DNA from: Halorubellus litoreus
GTDB taxonomy: Archaea > Halobacteriota > Halobacteria > Halobacteriales > Natrialbaceae
Reading direction: 5' to 3'
DNA length: 64,000 nt
NCBI RefSeq assembly: GCF_037081675.1
Contig: NZ_JAZAQL010000002.1
Span: forward strand, 1,364,001 to 1,428,000
The notes under the pieces are model-generated. The model was not told where the DNA came from. It did not search any database and saw only the letters and a program-made list of their open reading frames with translations. Positions 1 through 9,376 of this stretch are shown one piece after another. The position numbers and the translations under genes were made by a program. Positions within the stretch are counted from its first letter, which is position 1, and each line of letters opens with the position of its first letter.

Positions 1-1830
1 AACGAACTCCAGGACGAGCGCGGGATGAGCGTCCTGTTCATCACGCACGACCTCGGCGTGGTCGCGGAGACGTGCGACCGCGTCGCGGTGATGTACGCGG
101 GGAACGTCGTCGAGGAGGGCCCCGTGGAGGAGATCTTCGCGAACCCGTCGCATCCGTACACGTACGCGCTCCTGGAGTCCATTCCGCAGGAGGACAAGGA
201 GCGGTTGACGCCCATCGAGGGGAACGTCCCGGACCTCATCGACATGGACGAAGGGTGTCACTTCGCGGATCGGTGTCCGTGGGCGCACGAGGCGTGCGTC
301 GGCGAGGAGATCCCCTACAAGCAGCACGGCGGCGCGGGCGTCGACCACGTCTCGAAGTGCGTGCTCGACGAGTTCGACGAGAGCGAGTACGCGAGCGACC
401 AGGAGGGCATCCGTTCGGACGACGAGACCGCGATCGGCGAGCCGCTCGTCGAGGTCCGGGACCTGAAGAAGCACTTCTCGCGAGCGGACGACCTCCTCGA
501 CAAGTGGTTGTCGCGGGAACCACAGAGCGTGAAGGCGGTCGACGGCGTGAGTTTCGACATCCGCGAGGGCGAGACGCTCGGGCTCGTCGGCGAGTCCGGG
601 TGCGGGAAGTCGACGACCGGTGAGACGGTGCTCCGCCTGCTCGAGCCGACCGACGGGAGCGTCGTGTTCGCGGGCGAGGACCTCGCGGACCTCTCGGGAC
701 AGGACTTGCGCGCGAAGCGCCGGGACATGCAGATGATCTTCCAGGACCCGCTGTCGAGCCTGGACCCGCGGATGACCGTCGGGCAGATCCTCATGGAGCC
801 ACTGAAGATCCACGACCTGCCCGAGGAGCGGCCGCCCGAGGGCCAGAGTCGACGCGAGCAGCGTCGCGAGCGCGTCATGGAGCTCATCGACGAGGTCGGG
901 CTGTCGCGCGACCAGGTCGACCGGTACCCCCACGAGATGTCCGGCGGGCAGCGCCAGCGCGTCGGGATCGCGCGAGCGCTCGCGGTCGACCCGGACTTCA
1001 TCGTCTGCGACGAGCCCGTGTCCGCGCTGGACGTGTCCGTGCAGGCCCAGATCTTGAACCTCCTGGAGGACCTCCAGGAGGAGTTCGGGTTGACGTTCCT
1101 GTTCATCGCGCACGACCTCAGCGTGGTCCGGCACGTCTCGGACCGCGTCGCGGTGATGTACCTCGGCGAGGTCGTGGAGGTCGCGGACACGCAGTCGCTG
1201 TTCGCGAACCCGAAGCATCCGTACACGCAGGCGTTGCTGTCGTCGATTCCGGTCCCCGACCCGACCGTGGATACGGACGATCGCGTCATCCTCGAAGGGG
1301 ACGTGCCGAGCCCCATCGACCCGCCGTCGGGCTGTCACTTCCGGACGCGGTGCCCGCAGATTATCCCGCCGGACGACGTCGACCTGCCCCAGGAGGCCTA
1401 CCGGGAGGTGATGAGCGTCCGTCAGCGTATCGAGGACGAGTCCATCGACCTGACGTTGGCGTGGGATATGGCGAAGGAGAAGTCGCAGGCGACGGCGACG
1501 GACGGCGGGACGACCGTCGACGGCGGTGGTGAGATGCCGTCGTCGGTGGACGCGTTCGTCGACGTGCTGTGGCGCGAGCTGTTCGAGGACCCGTCCGTCG
1601 TGAAGGGGCGCTCGCGTGCGTTGCTCGACGAGGCGTTCGAGCAGCTGGCGCGCGACGACTGGGAGGGGGCGGCGGCGACGCTCGCGGACCACTTCGAGAG
1701 CGTCTGTGAGACGCGTAATCCCGTCCTGCAGGACGACGAGCATCCGTCGGCGTGTCACCTCTACGAGCAGCCGGCGAACGCGGTCTCGGGGACGGGAGCG
1801 GACTCGACGCTCGGCGCGGACGATACGTAG
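1..1830 (+). CDS. Dipeptide/oligopeptide ABC transporter, fused double ATP-binding protein (5' truncated by window)
   Basis: ATPase that powers import of peptides (or similar solutes) through the two permeases encoded downstream. The frame is open to base 1, so the N-terminus lies outside the window; what remains is the end of a first nucleotide-binding domain (H-loop FITHDLG), its Cys-containing oligo_HPY tail, then a complete second domain with Walker A GESGCGKST, Q-loop, signature MSGGQRQR, Walker B IVCDEPVSALD and H-loop IAHDLS. It is thus a DppD-DppF type fusion. After the second H-loop the oligo_HPY Cys motif is split: FRTRCP is followed by about 130 acidic residues before the closing CHLYE. 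It lies upstream of the binding-protein gene, which has its own promoter. Peptide specificity is inferred from the family. Confidence 0.9.
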   Translation, partial: NELQDERGMSVLFITHDLGVVAETCDRVAVMYAGNVVEEGPVEEIFANPSHPYTYALLESIPQEDKERLTPIEGNVPDLIDMDEGCHFADRCPWAHEACVGEEIPYKQHGGAGVDHVSKCVLDEFDESEYASDQEGIRSDDETAIGEPLVEVRDLKKHFSRADDLLDKWLSREPQSVKAVDGVSFDIREGETLGLVGESGCGKSTTGETVLRLLEPTDGSVVFAGEDLADLSGQDLRAKRRDMQMIFQDPLSSLDPRMTVGQILMEPLKIHDLPEERPPEGQSRREQRRERVMELIDEVGLSRDQVDRYPHEMSGGQRQRVGIARALAVDPDFIVCDEPVSALDVSVQAQILNLLEDLQEEFGLTFLFIAHDLSVVRHVSDRVAVMYLGEVVEVADTQSLFANPKHPYTQALLSSIPVPDPTVDTDDRVILEGDVPSPIDPPSGCHFRTRCPQIIPPDDVDLPQEAYREVMSVRQRIEDESIDLTLAWDMAKEKSQATATDGGTTVDGGGEMPSSVDAFVDVLWRELFEDPSVVKGRSRALLDEAFEQLARDDWEGAAATLADHFESVCETRNPVLQDDEHPSACHLYEQPANAVSGTGADSTLGADDT

Positions 1831-1950
1831 CGCGACGACCCGGGCCCCAAGGACGAACTACGGTCGTTGTAAATTTATATACGAGTCGCGGCCGGAGAAC
1901 GCGTGCTTTCGCTATCAGGCGGGGGAATCCCCTGACAACACATCACGAAC

Positions 1951-1960
1951 CTATATATAG
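1951..1960 (+). promoter_or_regulatory. TATA box for leaderless transcript of the binding-protein gene
   Basis: The sequence ctatatatag ends 21 bases before the ATG at 1982. An archaeal TATA box centred about 26 bases upstream places transcription start at the A of the ATG, so the message is predicted leaderless. This decides the start at 1982 over the GTG at 1961. Confidence 0.75.
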
Positions 1961-1981
1961 GTGGCCTTGGTGGCGTTGGGT

Positions 1982-3664
1982 ATGGCAGATGGTGACAACG
2001 GCATGGAGAGACGTGACTTCCTGAAGACAGCCGGTGCGGCGACCGCGGCGGCGACGACCACCGCGACCGCTGGCTGTATCTCGAGTCTGACCGGCGGCAG
2101 CGGCGGTGGCTCGCTCGTGTACGCACGCGGCGACCACCCCGAGAACTACGACCCCCAGCAGACCACGAGCGGGGAGGTCGCGAAGGTCACGAACCAGATC
2201 TTCGACCAGCTCATCCAGTTCCAGCCGGGGAGCGGCGGCCAGCTCTCCGACGGGCTCGCGAAGAGCGACGGCTGGACTCTCAGCGGGACCACCGCGACGC
2301 TCGAACTGAAGGAGGACGTCACGTTCCACGACGGTAGCGACTTCACCGCCGCGGACGTGAAGGCGACCATCCGACGGTTCACGGACGAGAACTACCAGTA
2401 CTACCTCGGCACGGAGAACGCCTCCGGGTACGCCGGGTTCACGTTCGGGAACTGGGTCGACAGCATCGACGCGTCCTCGGAGTACACCGTCGAGTTCACG
2501 CTCACGCAGAAGTACGCGCCGTTCCTCCGGAACCTCGCGATGTTCGCCGCGGCGATCCTCTCGCAGGACCAGATCACGAGCCTCGACGACCAGACCGCAC
2601 TCGGTACGGACCCGATCGGGACGGGGCCGTTCTCGTTCGACGAGCTCGACAACTCGAACCAGCGCGTTCGCCTGGCGGCGAACGACGACTACTTCGGCGA
2701 CGGCCCGAACGTCGGCGAGGTCATCTTCAAGACGATCGGCCAGAACTCCTCGCGTGCGCAGGACGTCGTGAACGGCGACTCGCACATCACGGACAACCTC
2801 GGCGCGGAGTCCTCGACGACCATCGAGGAGGCCGACACGGCGCAGATCAAGTCCAAGCCCGGCATCAACACGGGGTACATGGCGTTCAACATGGCGCGCA
2901 AGGAGGCGTTCCGCGACCGCCGCGTCCGCCGCGCGATCAGTCTCGCGGTGAACACGGAAGCCATCGTGAACGACATCTACCAGGGCTTCGCGGTGCAGAC
3001 CGGGCAGCCGCTCCCCGAGGGCGTCATGGGACGGAACCCGAACGTCGAGCCGTACCCGACGGACAAGGAGCAGGCGCAGTCGCTGCTCGAGGAGGCCGGG
3101 CAGACGGACATCGAGTTCGAGCTCGCGACGTTCAGTAACCCGCGCGGGTACAACCCGAGCCCGATCCAGACGGCGAACCAGGTGAAGTCCGACCTCGAGG
3201 AGATCGGTCTGAGCGTGAACATCAACCAGTTCTCGACGTTCTCCTCGTACCTCGATTACACGTCCGCGGGGAACCACGACGCGTGTTTCCTCGGCTGGTA
3301 CACCGACAACGCGGACCCGGACAACTTCCTGTACGTCCTGCTCGACCCGAAGGTCGACATGGACGCCGTGCCGGACGGCCAGGACTGGGTGAGTTTCGAC
3401 ACGGAGGGCTACAGTACCCTGAACGTCGGTGGCTGGGCGAACACGGAGTACATGCAGCTGGTGCGTGACGGTCAGTCGACGTACGACGAGGCGACGCGCA
3501 AGCAGAAGTACCAGCAGGCGAGCAAGCTCGCGCACGACGAGGCGCCGTGGATCTTCGTGGATCACGCGAAGACGATCCGCGCGATCAACGAGGCGGTCGT
3601 CTCGGACTCGTTCACGGTGAGTTCCGTCGGCGGTCCGTACCTGGAGCTCGTCGAACTCCAGTAA
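1982..3664 (+). CDS. ABC transporter substrate-binding lipoprotein (SBP family 5, DppA/OppA-like)
   Basis: Extracellular solute-binding protein of the peptide importer. The N-terminus has a twin-arginine motif (ERRDFLK) followed by a short Ala/Thr segment and lipobox TAGC with Cys32, so it is probably Tat-exported and lipid-anchored, as is usual in haloarchaea. About 560 residues is the normal length for the family; the fold signature includes the FHDGSDFTAADVK stretch and GTGPF motif typical of SBP_bac_5 proteins. Start 1982 is chosen from the TATA spacing; 2003 is an alternative in-frame ATG. It lies between the ATPase gene and the permease genes. Ligand cannot be told from sequence. Confidence 0.92.
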   Translation: MADGDNGMERRDFLKTAGAATAAATTTATAGCISSLTGGSGGGSLVYARGDHPENYDPQQTTSGEVAKVTNQIFDQLIQFQPGSGGQLSDGLAKSDGWTLSGTTATLELKEDVTFHDGSDFTAADVKATIRRFTDENYQYYLGTENASGYAGFTFGNWVDSIDASSEYTVEFTLTQKYAPFLRNLAMFAAAILSQDQITSLDDQTALGTDPIGTGPFSFDELDNSNQRVRLAANDDYFGDGPNVGEVIFKTIGQNSSRAQDVVNGDSHITDNLGAESSTTIEEADTAQIKSKPGINTGYMAFNMARKEAFRDRRVRRAISLAVNTEAIVNDIYQGFAVQTGQPLPEGVMGRNPNVEPYPTDKEQAQSLLEEAGQTDIEFELATFSNPRGYNPSPIQTANQVKSDLEEIGLSVNINQFSTFSSYLDYTSAGNHDACFLGWYTDNADPDNFLYVLLDPKVDMDAVPDGQDWVSFDTEGYSTLNVGGWANTEYMQLVRDGQSTYDEATRKQKYQQASKLAHDEAPWIFVDHAKTIRAINEAVVSDSFTVSSVGGPYLELVELQ

Positions 3665-3869
3665 GCCGCTCGTCGCGTCGGTCGTCGGCCGTTATCGTCG
3701 TGGTCGCGGTCGGCGGTGCGTCGGTCGGTTCGAACTGCGTCGTTCGAGTCAACGTTCGGAGTGTTTTCGAGGCGGATAGCGGCTGGAAGAATCGGGTGAT
3801 GGCGTCGACTCTCGGGTGTCGATGGCAAGCGTTTTATTGGGACGGTCTGTGTGACGAACCAACACAGGA
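3665..3869. other. Intergenic region with probable promoter for the permease pair
   Basis: This 205-bp gap separates the binding protein from the permeases. A T-rich TATA-like element (gttttattgg, about 3831-3840) lies some 30-40 bases before the ATG at 3870, suggesting the permeases can be transcribed separately with a short leader. No gene is seen. Confidence 0.4.
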
Positions 3870-4913
3870 ATGGTCTCGAAGCGATTCATCGCGAAGCGGC
3901 TGCTGTTGCTCGTGCCGGTGCTGTTCGGCGTGTCGACGTTCGTGTTCGCCATCCTCCATCTCTCGGGTGGTGATCCGGCACGCATCATCGCCGGCCAGCG
4001 CGCGTCCGAGGAGGTCGTCCGGCAGGTCCGCCAGGACCTCGGGCTGAACGACCCGATACTCGTCCAGTACGGGCGATTCCTCGTCGACGTCGTCCAGTTC
4101 GACTTCGGGAACTCCTACCAGGTCTCGAAGGGGAACCCGGTTCGGGACGTGCTCATCGCTCGCCTCCCCGTCACCATCGAGCTCGCGCTCTACGGGCAGT
4201 TCATCGGGCTCGCACTCGGCCTCCCGCTCGGCATCCTCTCCGCGATCAAGCAGGACTCGCTGCTCGACCACACGACGCGCATCGGCGCGCTCGCCGGTAT
4301 CTCCGTGCCCATCTACTGGTCGGGGCCGCTCCTCATCCTGTTCTTCTCGGGCTACCTCGGTATCTTCCCGGCCGCGGGCCGCATCGGGTCGACCATCTTC
4401 CTCGACAACTCCTGGACGCTCCTCGGGATGGAGTTGCCGTTGACGGGGATGGTCACCATCGACACCCTCCTGCTCGGTCGACCGGTCGCGTGGCTGTCCG
4501 CGGTCTCGCACCTGTTCCTGCCCGCGATCACGATCGGCGTGTACTCGATGGCGCTCGTCTCGCGGATGATGCGGTCGTCGATGCTCGAGGTCATCAGGCA
4601 GGACTACATGCGGACCGCTCGCGCGAAAGGCCAGGGCGCGAAGATCACGGTCATGAAGCACGGGTTCCGGAACGCGATGATTCCCGTCATCACGGTCGTC
4701 GGCATCCAGTTCGGGACGCTCCTGGGTGGCGCGGTCCTGACGGAGACCGTGTTCGGTATCGGCGGTATCGGGACGCTCATCGTCTCCGCGATCAACGCGA
4801 CGGACTACCCGGTCGTGCAGGGCGCGGTCCTGACGTTCGCGCTGTTGTTCACGCTCGTGAACCTCGGCGTCGACATCACGTACAGCTACCTCGACCCCAG
4901 AATCCAGCAATAA
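3870..4913 (+). CDS. ABC transporter permease, DppB family
   Basis: First membrane subunit of the peptide importer, 347 residues. It starts with a membrane segment (LLLLVPVLFGVSTFVFAIL) typical of DppB/OppB N-termini, followed by a periplasmic-side region (GDPAR...LGLNDPILVQY) and a multi-span BPD_transp_1 domain. The coupling EAA-like loop is visible (EVIRQDYMRTARAKGQGA). Its stop TAA (4911-4913) is one base before the next ATG, so it is co-transcribed with the DppC-type gene. Length and layout are normal for the family. Confidence 0.93.
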   Translation: MVSKRFIAKRLLLLVPVLFGVSTFVFAILHLSGGDPARIIAGQRASEEVVRQVRQDLGLNDPILVQYGRFLVDVVQFDFGNSYQVSKGNPVRDVLIARLPVTIELALYGQFIGLALGLPLGILSAIKQDSLLDHTTRIGALAGISVPIYWSGPLLILFFSGYLGIFPAAGRIGSTIFLDNSWTLLGMELPLTGMVTIDTLLLGRPVAWLSAVSHLFLPAITIGVYSMALVSRMMRSSMLEVIRQDYMRTARAKGQGAKITVMKHGFRNAMIPVITVVGIQFGTLLGGAVLTETVFGIGGIGTLIVSAINATDYPVVQGAVLTFALLFTLVNLGVDITYSYLDPRIQQ

Positions 4914-4914
4914 C

Positions 4915-5862
4915 ATGAGTACCGAAACCACAGACGTCGGCGCGGAACGCGAGGAACGCGGGCGCCTCCAGCGCATCCTGAGTTCGCCGTTCCTCAGCGA
5001 CTTGCTCTCGAATCGCCTCGCGCTCATCGGTATCGGCATCATCCTCTCGATGCTGCTGATAGCGGTCTACGCGAGGGTGTTCTACGACCTCGGCGCGCTC
5101 GAGTCCTCGCGGCTCGGCGGGTCGTTCCCGGACCGGGCGGCGCCCGGGTGGGCTGGCGGACCCGCGGCGGCGAACGAGCTGTTGTTCGGGTCGGATCAGG
5201 CCGCGCGGGACATCTTCCGGCGGACGATGTACGGCGCGTGGATCGCGCTGAAGTTCGGGACGATCACGGTCGGCATCTCGACGGTCCTGGGCGTGACCCT
5301 CGGTATCCTCGCGGCGTACTACGGGGACGTGACGGACAACGTCATCATGCGGACGATGGACGTCCTGTTGGCGTTCCCGTCGCTCCTGCTGGCGCTCGCG
5401 CTCGTCGCGATCTTCGGCGCTGGGCTCTGGAAGGCGGTGATCGCGTTGACGCTCGTGTACACGCCGCGGTTCGCGCGCGTCGTCCGCGGGGCGGCGCTGA
5501 AGGTCCTGGAGGACGAGTACATCGACGCGACCGAGGCGCTGGGTGCGAAGGACCCGCGCATCCTGTTCCGGCACATCATGCCGAACACGCTCGCGCCGAT
5601 CACGGTCCAGTCGACGCTGAACTTCGGGCTCGCCATCATCGACATCGCCGCGCTGTCGTTCCTCGGGTTCGGGGCGCCGCCGGGGTCGCCGTCGTGGGGG
5701 AAGATGCTCGCGAACGGCGTGGAGTTCGGCCTGCAGTCCGGGCGCTGGTGGATGTCGTTCTTCCCCGGGCTCTTCCTCGCGTTGACCGTCCTCGGGTTCA
5801 ACCTCCTCGGTGACGGGATGCGGGACGCGCTGGACCCGCGGATGCAGGACGCGGTCGACTGA
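4915..5862 (+). CDS. ABC transporter permease, DppC family
   Basis: Second membrane subunit, 315 residues. It has a hydrophilic N-terminus, one early membrane segment, the DppC-type soluble part ending in LFGSDQAARDIFRRTMYG, then a five-span permease domain with the EAA-like loop (EDEYIDATEALGAKDPRILF) that contacts the ATPase and the C-terminal GDGMRDALDPR motif characteristic of DppC/OppC. Begins one base after the DppB stop, indicating translational coupling. Confidence 0.93.
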   Translation: MSTETTDVGAEREERGRLQRILSSPFLSDLLSNRLALIGIGIILSMLLIAVYARVFYDLGALESSRLGGSFPDRAAPGWAGGPAAANELLFGSDQAARDIFRRTMYGAWIALKFGTITVGISTVLGVTLGILAAYYGDVTDNVIMRTMDVLLAFPSLLLALALVAIFGAGLWKAVIALTLVYTPRFARVVRGAALKVLEDEYIDATEALGAKDPRILFRHIMPNTLAPITVQSTLNFGLAIIDIAALSFLGFGAPPGSPSWGKMLANGVEFGLQSGRWWMSFFPGLFLALTVLGFNLLGDGMRDALDPRMQDAVD

Positions 5863-5867
5863 TCGCG

Positions 5868-6248
5868 ATGGACGCGGAGGCCGCGGCGGGCGAGCGCGTG
5901 CTGGCGTACGCGGTGCCGCGCCTGTGGCTGGTCGGCGGGGCGTTCGCGGTCGGCGCGGTCGTCGGCGCGGCGTTGCTCGTCGCGCTCGTCGTCGCGTTCG
6001 GGTGGGCGGTCGTCGAGGCCTCGCAGTTCGCGTTCGCGCTCGGCACGCTCGCGTTCGGCCTCGGCCTGCTGGGGTGGTCGGGGTCGGCGATGGCTGGTCG
6101 TGGCTTCGAGAACATGCAGGAGCATCTGGACACGAACACGAACTGGACCGAGGCGGATTCGCGGCGCGCGATGGCGCGAATCGGCGGGTTCGGTGGCGGT
6201 GCGATGCTCGCGACGGGGGTCGTGGAGTTCGTCGCGCTCGCCGGCTGA
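5868..6248 (+). CDS. Small haloarchaeal membrane protein
   Basis: A 126-residue protein with two long hydrophobic segments near residues 15-45 and 50-75 and a third near the C-terminus (GGFGGGAMLATGVVEFVALAG). I recognise no catalytic motif; it resembles small uncharacterised haloarchaeal membrane families. It begins five bases after the permease stop and may be read through from the transporter operon, though a functional tie to peptide uptake is not shown. It converges on pyrC. Confidence 0.7.
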   Translation: MDAEAAAGERVLAYAVPRLWLVGGAFAVGAVVGAALLVALVVAFGWAVVEASQFAFALGTLAFGLGLLGWSGSAMAGRGFENMQEHLDTNTNWTEADSRRAMARIGGFGGGAMLATGVVEFVALAG

Positions 6249-6266
6249 GCGCGGTCGCGTCGCGGG

Positions 6267-7637
6267 TTATCTTCTGACGTTCTCGCCGATAGCGCCCGCT
6301 GGGAACGCGTCGTCGGCCGCTGGACCGCCGGTGTCGCGGGCGGCGTCGTACGCGAGGTCGCCGCGGAGGTAGACGCGCTCGGGGAACACGCCCCGCCAGC
6401 CGTCGAACGGCGTCCACCCGCACTTCGAGTGCAGGGCGTCGCCGTCGATGGTCGTGGGGTCGTCGAGGTCGACGAGGACGAGGTCGGCGTCCGTCCCTTC
6501 GGCGACGGCGCCCTTCCGCGGGAGGTCGAAGACGTCGGCGGGATTCCCGGCGACGAGGTCGCGGACGCGCTCGAGGTCGAGGCGGCCCGTGCGTGCTTCC
6601 TCGAGGAGGAGCGGGAGCATGGTCTCGACGCCGGGGACGCCACTCGGGGCGTCGGTGAGGGTCGCCTCCTTCTCTTCGATGGTGTGGGGGGCGTGGTCGG
6701 TGGCGACGACGTCGACGGTGCCGTCGGCGACGCGCTCGTAGACGTCCTCGCGGCGGGCTTCGCTCCGGAGCGGCGGGTTCATGCGGCCGTAGGTCCCGAG
6801 CGGGTCGCCGGGCTGGCGGTCCGCGGGGCGGTCGGGCGCGTCCGCGCCGGTGAGGTCCGCGCGGGAGAGCAGGAGGTGGTGCGGGCTGACCTCGCAGGTC
6901 GCGCCCGCCGCCGCGGCGGCGTCGACGCCCTCGGGCGTCGAGGTGTGCGCGATGTGGAGGGCGGCGTCGGCGTTCGCGGCGACGTCGCACGCGCGCTCGA
7001 CGGCGGCGGCCTCGGCGTCGGCGGTCCGGTACGCGCTCCACGCGTCCGCGTTCGCCGCGCGCCCCTCGCCGTCGCCCGCGTCGTCGAGCGCGGCCTCGTC
7101 GAACAGCGTCGCGTCCTCGGCGTGCACCGTCACGGTCACGTCGGCGTCGCCGGCCTTCGCGACCGCGTCCGCGAACAGGTCCGCGTCGATACCCATGTTC
7201 CCAGTCGAGTCCGCGAGGAACACCTCGCCGAGCGCGAACACGTCGCGCTCCAGCAGCGACTCGGGGTCCCAGTCGGCGGTGACGCCGCCGTTGATGCCCC
7301 AGTCGACGTACGACTGGTCGGCGAACGCGGCCTTCTCGTCGAACGCCGCACCCGTCGTCGTGGGCGGACTCGTGTTCGGCTGGTCGACGACGGTCGTGAC
7401 GCCGCCCGCGACCGCCGACCGCGACCCCGTCTCCCACGTCTCCTTGTGCCCGTACCCCGGCTGTCGGAAGTGCACGTGCGCGTCGATGGCACCAGGCAGG
7501 AGGTGCTTGCCCGACGCGTCCACCACCGTCTCGTCGCCCGTCGCCGCGGCGACGTCACCCACCGCCGTTATCTCGCCGTCCTCGACGCGGACGTCGGCCG
7601 TCTCGCCGTCCGCGAGCGTCGCGTTCCGGAAGAGCAT
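6267..7637 (-). CDS. pyrC: Dihydroorotase (pyrimidine biosynthesis)
   Basis: Catalyses reversible cyclisation of N-carbamoyl-aspartate to dihydroorotate, third step of de novo UMP synthesis, in the cytoplasm. The 456 residues follow the amidohydrolase plan: a short N-terminal beta domain, the metal-binding motif DAHVHFRQPG followed by ETGSRSA and GGVTTVVDQPN, a later HIAHTS, and an ATDHAPH motif supplying the catalytic Asp and metal ligands near residue 315. Length is in the usual 420-460 range. It is a single gene in convergent orientation to the transporter block; other pyr genes are not in the window. Confidence 0.93.
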   Translation of the reverse strand: MLFRNATLADGETADVRVEDGEITAVGDVAAATGDETVVDASGKHLLPGAIDAHVHFRQPGYGHKETWETGSRSAVAGGVTTVVDQPNTSPPTTTGAAFDEKAAFADQSYVDWGINGGVTADWDPESLLERDVFALGEVFLADSTGNMGIDADLFADAVAKAGDADVTVTVHAEDATLFDEAALDDAGDGEGRAANADAWSAYRTADAEAAAVERACDVAANADAALHIAHTSTPEGVDAAAAAGATCEVSPHHLLLSRADLTGADAPDRPADRQPGDPLGTYGRMNPPLRSEARREDVYERVADGTVDVVATDHAPHTIEEKEATLTDAPSGVPGVETMLPLLLEEARTGRLDLERVRDLVAGNPADVFDLPRKGAVAEGTDADLVLVDLDDPTTIDGDALHSKCGWTPFDGWRGVFPERVYLRGDLAYDAARDTGGPAADDAFPAGAIGENVRR

Positions 7638-7682
7638 ACGCGACGCGTCACCGGCGAGCGCCCTGAAGGCTCCGGTCCAGCG

Positions 7683-8393
7683 TCAGAGCGCGTCGACCGA
7701 GACGACCTCGCGCTCGCTGCCGTCGACGAGCGCGTCCTCGAGCGCTCGGCGGACGCGGTCGGGGTCGCTCGGGCCGCCGGCGCTCGCGACGCTGCCGACG
7801 CTCGCGGGGTCGAAGGGGACGTCGAGCGCGCGGTAGACGGGAGCGAGGACGGCGGCGAGTTCGTCGCGGTTCGCGACGGTGAGCACGCCGCTCGTGATGG
7901 CGGCGCCCTGCGTGACGCGCTGGGCGAGCCCCGCGAGCTTTCCGTTCCCCGCAGCGCGGAGCGAGTGTTGGCCAGGACAGAACGAGTCGGGGGGTTCGCC
8001 GTCGACGGCGTCGACGCCGAGCGCGGAGAGGGCGTCGCGGACGTCCCGACTGAGGGCGTCGTAGCGCTCGTCGAGCCCGCCGCGCACGCCGTCGACGGGC
8101 GTGATGCGGGCGAACGCGAGCGTCGTCGCGCCGTCGTACGCGACCGCGCGCCCGCCGACCGAGCGCTCGACCGGCTCGAACCCGTGCTCGCGCGCCGCGG
8201 CCGCGGCGGCGTCGTACCCCTCGCTGCGGGTGTCGCGGCGACCGAACGCGACGATGCGCGCCGGCGCCCACACGCGGACCGCCGGCTGGCCGGTGTCGGC
8301 GACGCGGTCCCGGAGTCGCGCGGTCGCGTCGCCGTCCGCGAGCGCGTCGTCGAGTCGGCCGCGGACGACGAGCGTCGGCGAGTTCGCTTCCAT
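7683..8393 (-). CDS. lplA: Lipoate-protein ligase A family protein
   Basis: Predicted BPL/LPL-fold enzyme that attaches lipoate (or octanoate) to carrier lysines, 236 residues. Visible motifs are ERSVGGRAVAYDG, matching the conserved Arg-Gly-Gly-Ala/His-Asp ligand loop, and GNGKLAGLAQR, matching the Lys-x-x-Gly-x-Ala-Gln catalytic segment. The start at 8393 gives MEANSPTL; longer upstream reading frame is antisense to the next gene and is discarded. Forms a divergent pair with the M23-like gene, 54 bases apart. Could be a related biotin/lipoate transferase; substrate is inferred from family. Confidence 0.75.
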   Translation of the reverse strand: MEANSPTLVVRGRLDDALADGDATARLRDRVADTGQPAVRVWAPARIVAFGRRDTRSEGYDAAAAAAREHGFEPVERSVGGRAVAYDGATTLAFARITPVDGVRGGLDERYDALSRDVRDALSALGVDAVDGEPPDSFCPGQHSLRAAGNGKLAGLAQRVTQGAAITSGVLTVANRDELAAVLAPVYRALDVPFDPASVGSVASAGGPSDPDRVRRALEDALVDGSEREVVSVDAL

Positions 8394-8447
8394 ACCAGAG
8401 GGGTCGGACCGCGCCGGTTTAGGCACGTCGCCCCTAACCCGCGACCG

Positions 8448-9368
8448 ATGCGGACAGACGAAGCGAAGGACGCGGCGACGGAGAAGCGCGGGGTGTCGGT
8501 CGACGACGACGGCGGCGTCGTCCACCTCCCGCGGGCGGCGCTCGCGCAGTACCGGCGGTACACGCTGTACAACTCGCCGTACGCCGCCCACGACGCCGGG
8601 TGCGCGGTGGACCTGTACCCGCTCGACGGCACCGCGCCCAGTCCCGTCAGCGGCGAGGTCGTCGCGACCGAGACGGTGCGCGCGCCGCCGAAGCCGTACG
8701 CGCCCGCCGACGATCACCTCGTCGTCGTCGACTGCGGGCCCGTCGTCGCGCGGATCATGCACGTGAAGCCGCGCGTCGCGGTCGGCGACACGGTCGAGCG
8801 CGGCGACGACCTCGGCGACCTCGTGCGCGCGGGGTTCTTCGCGCGCTGGGTCCCGAACCACCTCCACGTCGGCTTCCGCCGGCACGACCAGAACCACCTG
8901 CGCGCCGGCGGCTCCCTCCCCCTGGACGTCGACGTCGACCCGGTCCCGCTCGACTGGGACGGCACCGGCACGGTCGTCGACACTGGCGAGACGTACGCGC
9001 TCCTGGACGCGCCCGACTCCAGTCACCTCGAACCCGGTGCGTTCGCCGGGCTCGCCGCCAGCGTCGCCGGCGAGCGGGTCGTGCTCGACGGCGGCTTCCA
9101 GCACTACGACGGTGGCGGAGTGCATTCGGACGCGACCGGCCGCGTCGAGCTCCTCGGCGAGCACGTCGGCGACGCCGTCGCGAGCCCCGGGAGCGCGAAC
9201 GACGTCGCGTGGCGGCCCGTCGCGGTGCGCGCGAACGACGACCCCGTCCACGGCATCTCGCTGTTCTGCGGGCAGCGCGGCGACTACGCGGTGAAGCTCG
9301 TCGGCGAGAACCTCGCGTTCGAGGTCGGCGAGCACGTCGCGGTCGAACTCGACCCCCTTACCGGGTGA
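8448..9368 (+). CDS. M23/lysostaphin-like domain protein, haloarchaeal
   Basis: A 306-residue cytoplasmic protein without signal peptide. The central part resembles the M23/lipoyl-like beta domain: YAAHDAGCAVDLYP (H and D as possible metal ligands), then a VARIMHVKPRVAVGDTVERGD stretch and VPNHLHVGFR (HxH). These are the layout marks of M23 endopeptidases, but haloarchaea lack peptidoglycan, so peptidase activity is not assured. The C-terminal third is unrecognised. The gene is divergent from lplA and convergent with the DHH gene. Confidence 0.65.
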   Translation: MRTDEAKDAATEKRGVSVDDDGGVVHLPRAALAQYRRYTLYNSPYAAHDAGCAVDLYPLDGTAPSPVSGEVVATETVRAPPKPYAPADDHLVVVDCGPVVARIMHVKPRVAVGDTVERGDDLGDLVRAGFFARWVPNHLHVGFRRHDQNHLRAGGSLPLDVDVDPVPLDWDGTGTVVDTGETYALLDAPDSSHLEPGAFAGLAASVAGERVVLDGGFQHYDGGGVHSDATGRVELLGEHVGDAVASPGSANDVAWRPVAVRANDDPVHGISLFCGQRGDYAVKLVGENLAFEVGEHVAVELDPLTG

Positions 9369-9376
9369 ACCCCGCC

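Noticed and set aside
4876..7437. An 853-codon minus-strand frame across the permease and dihydroorotase genes
   Set aside because: Arg-rich translation, runs antisense to the DppC gene and in a wrong frame over pyrC, so it is a GC-composition shadow.
6429..8447. N-terminal extension of the M23-like frame by over 600 codons
   Set aside because: The extension is antisense to pyrC and lplA; protein character begins at the ATG at 8448.
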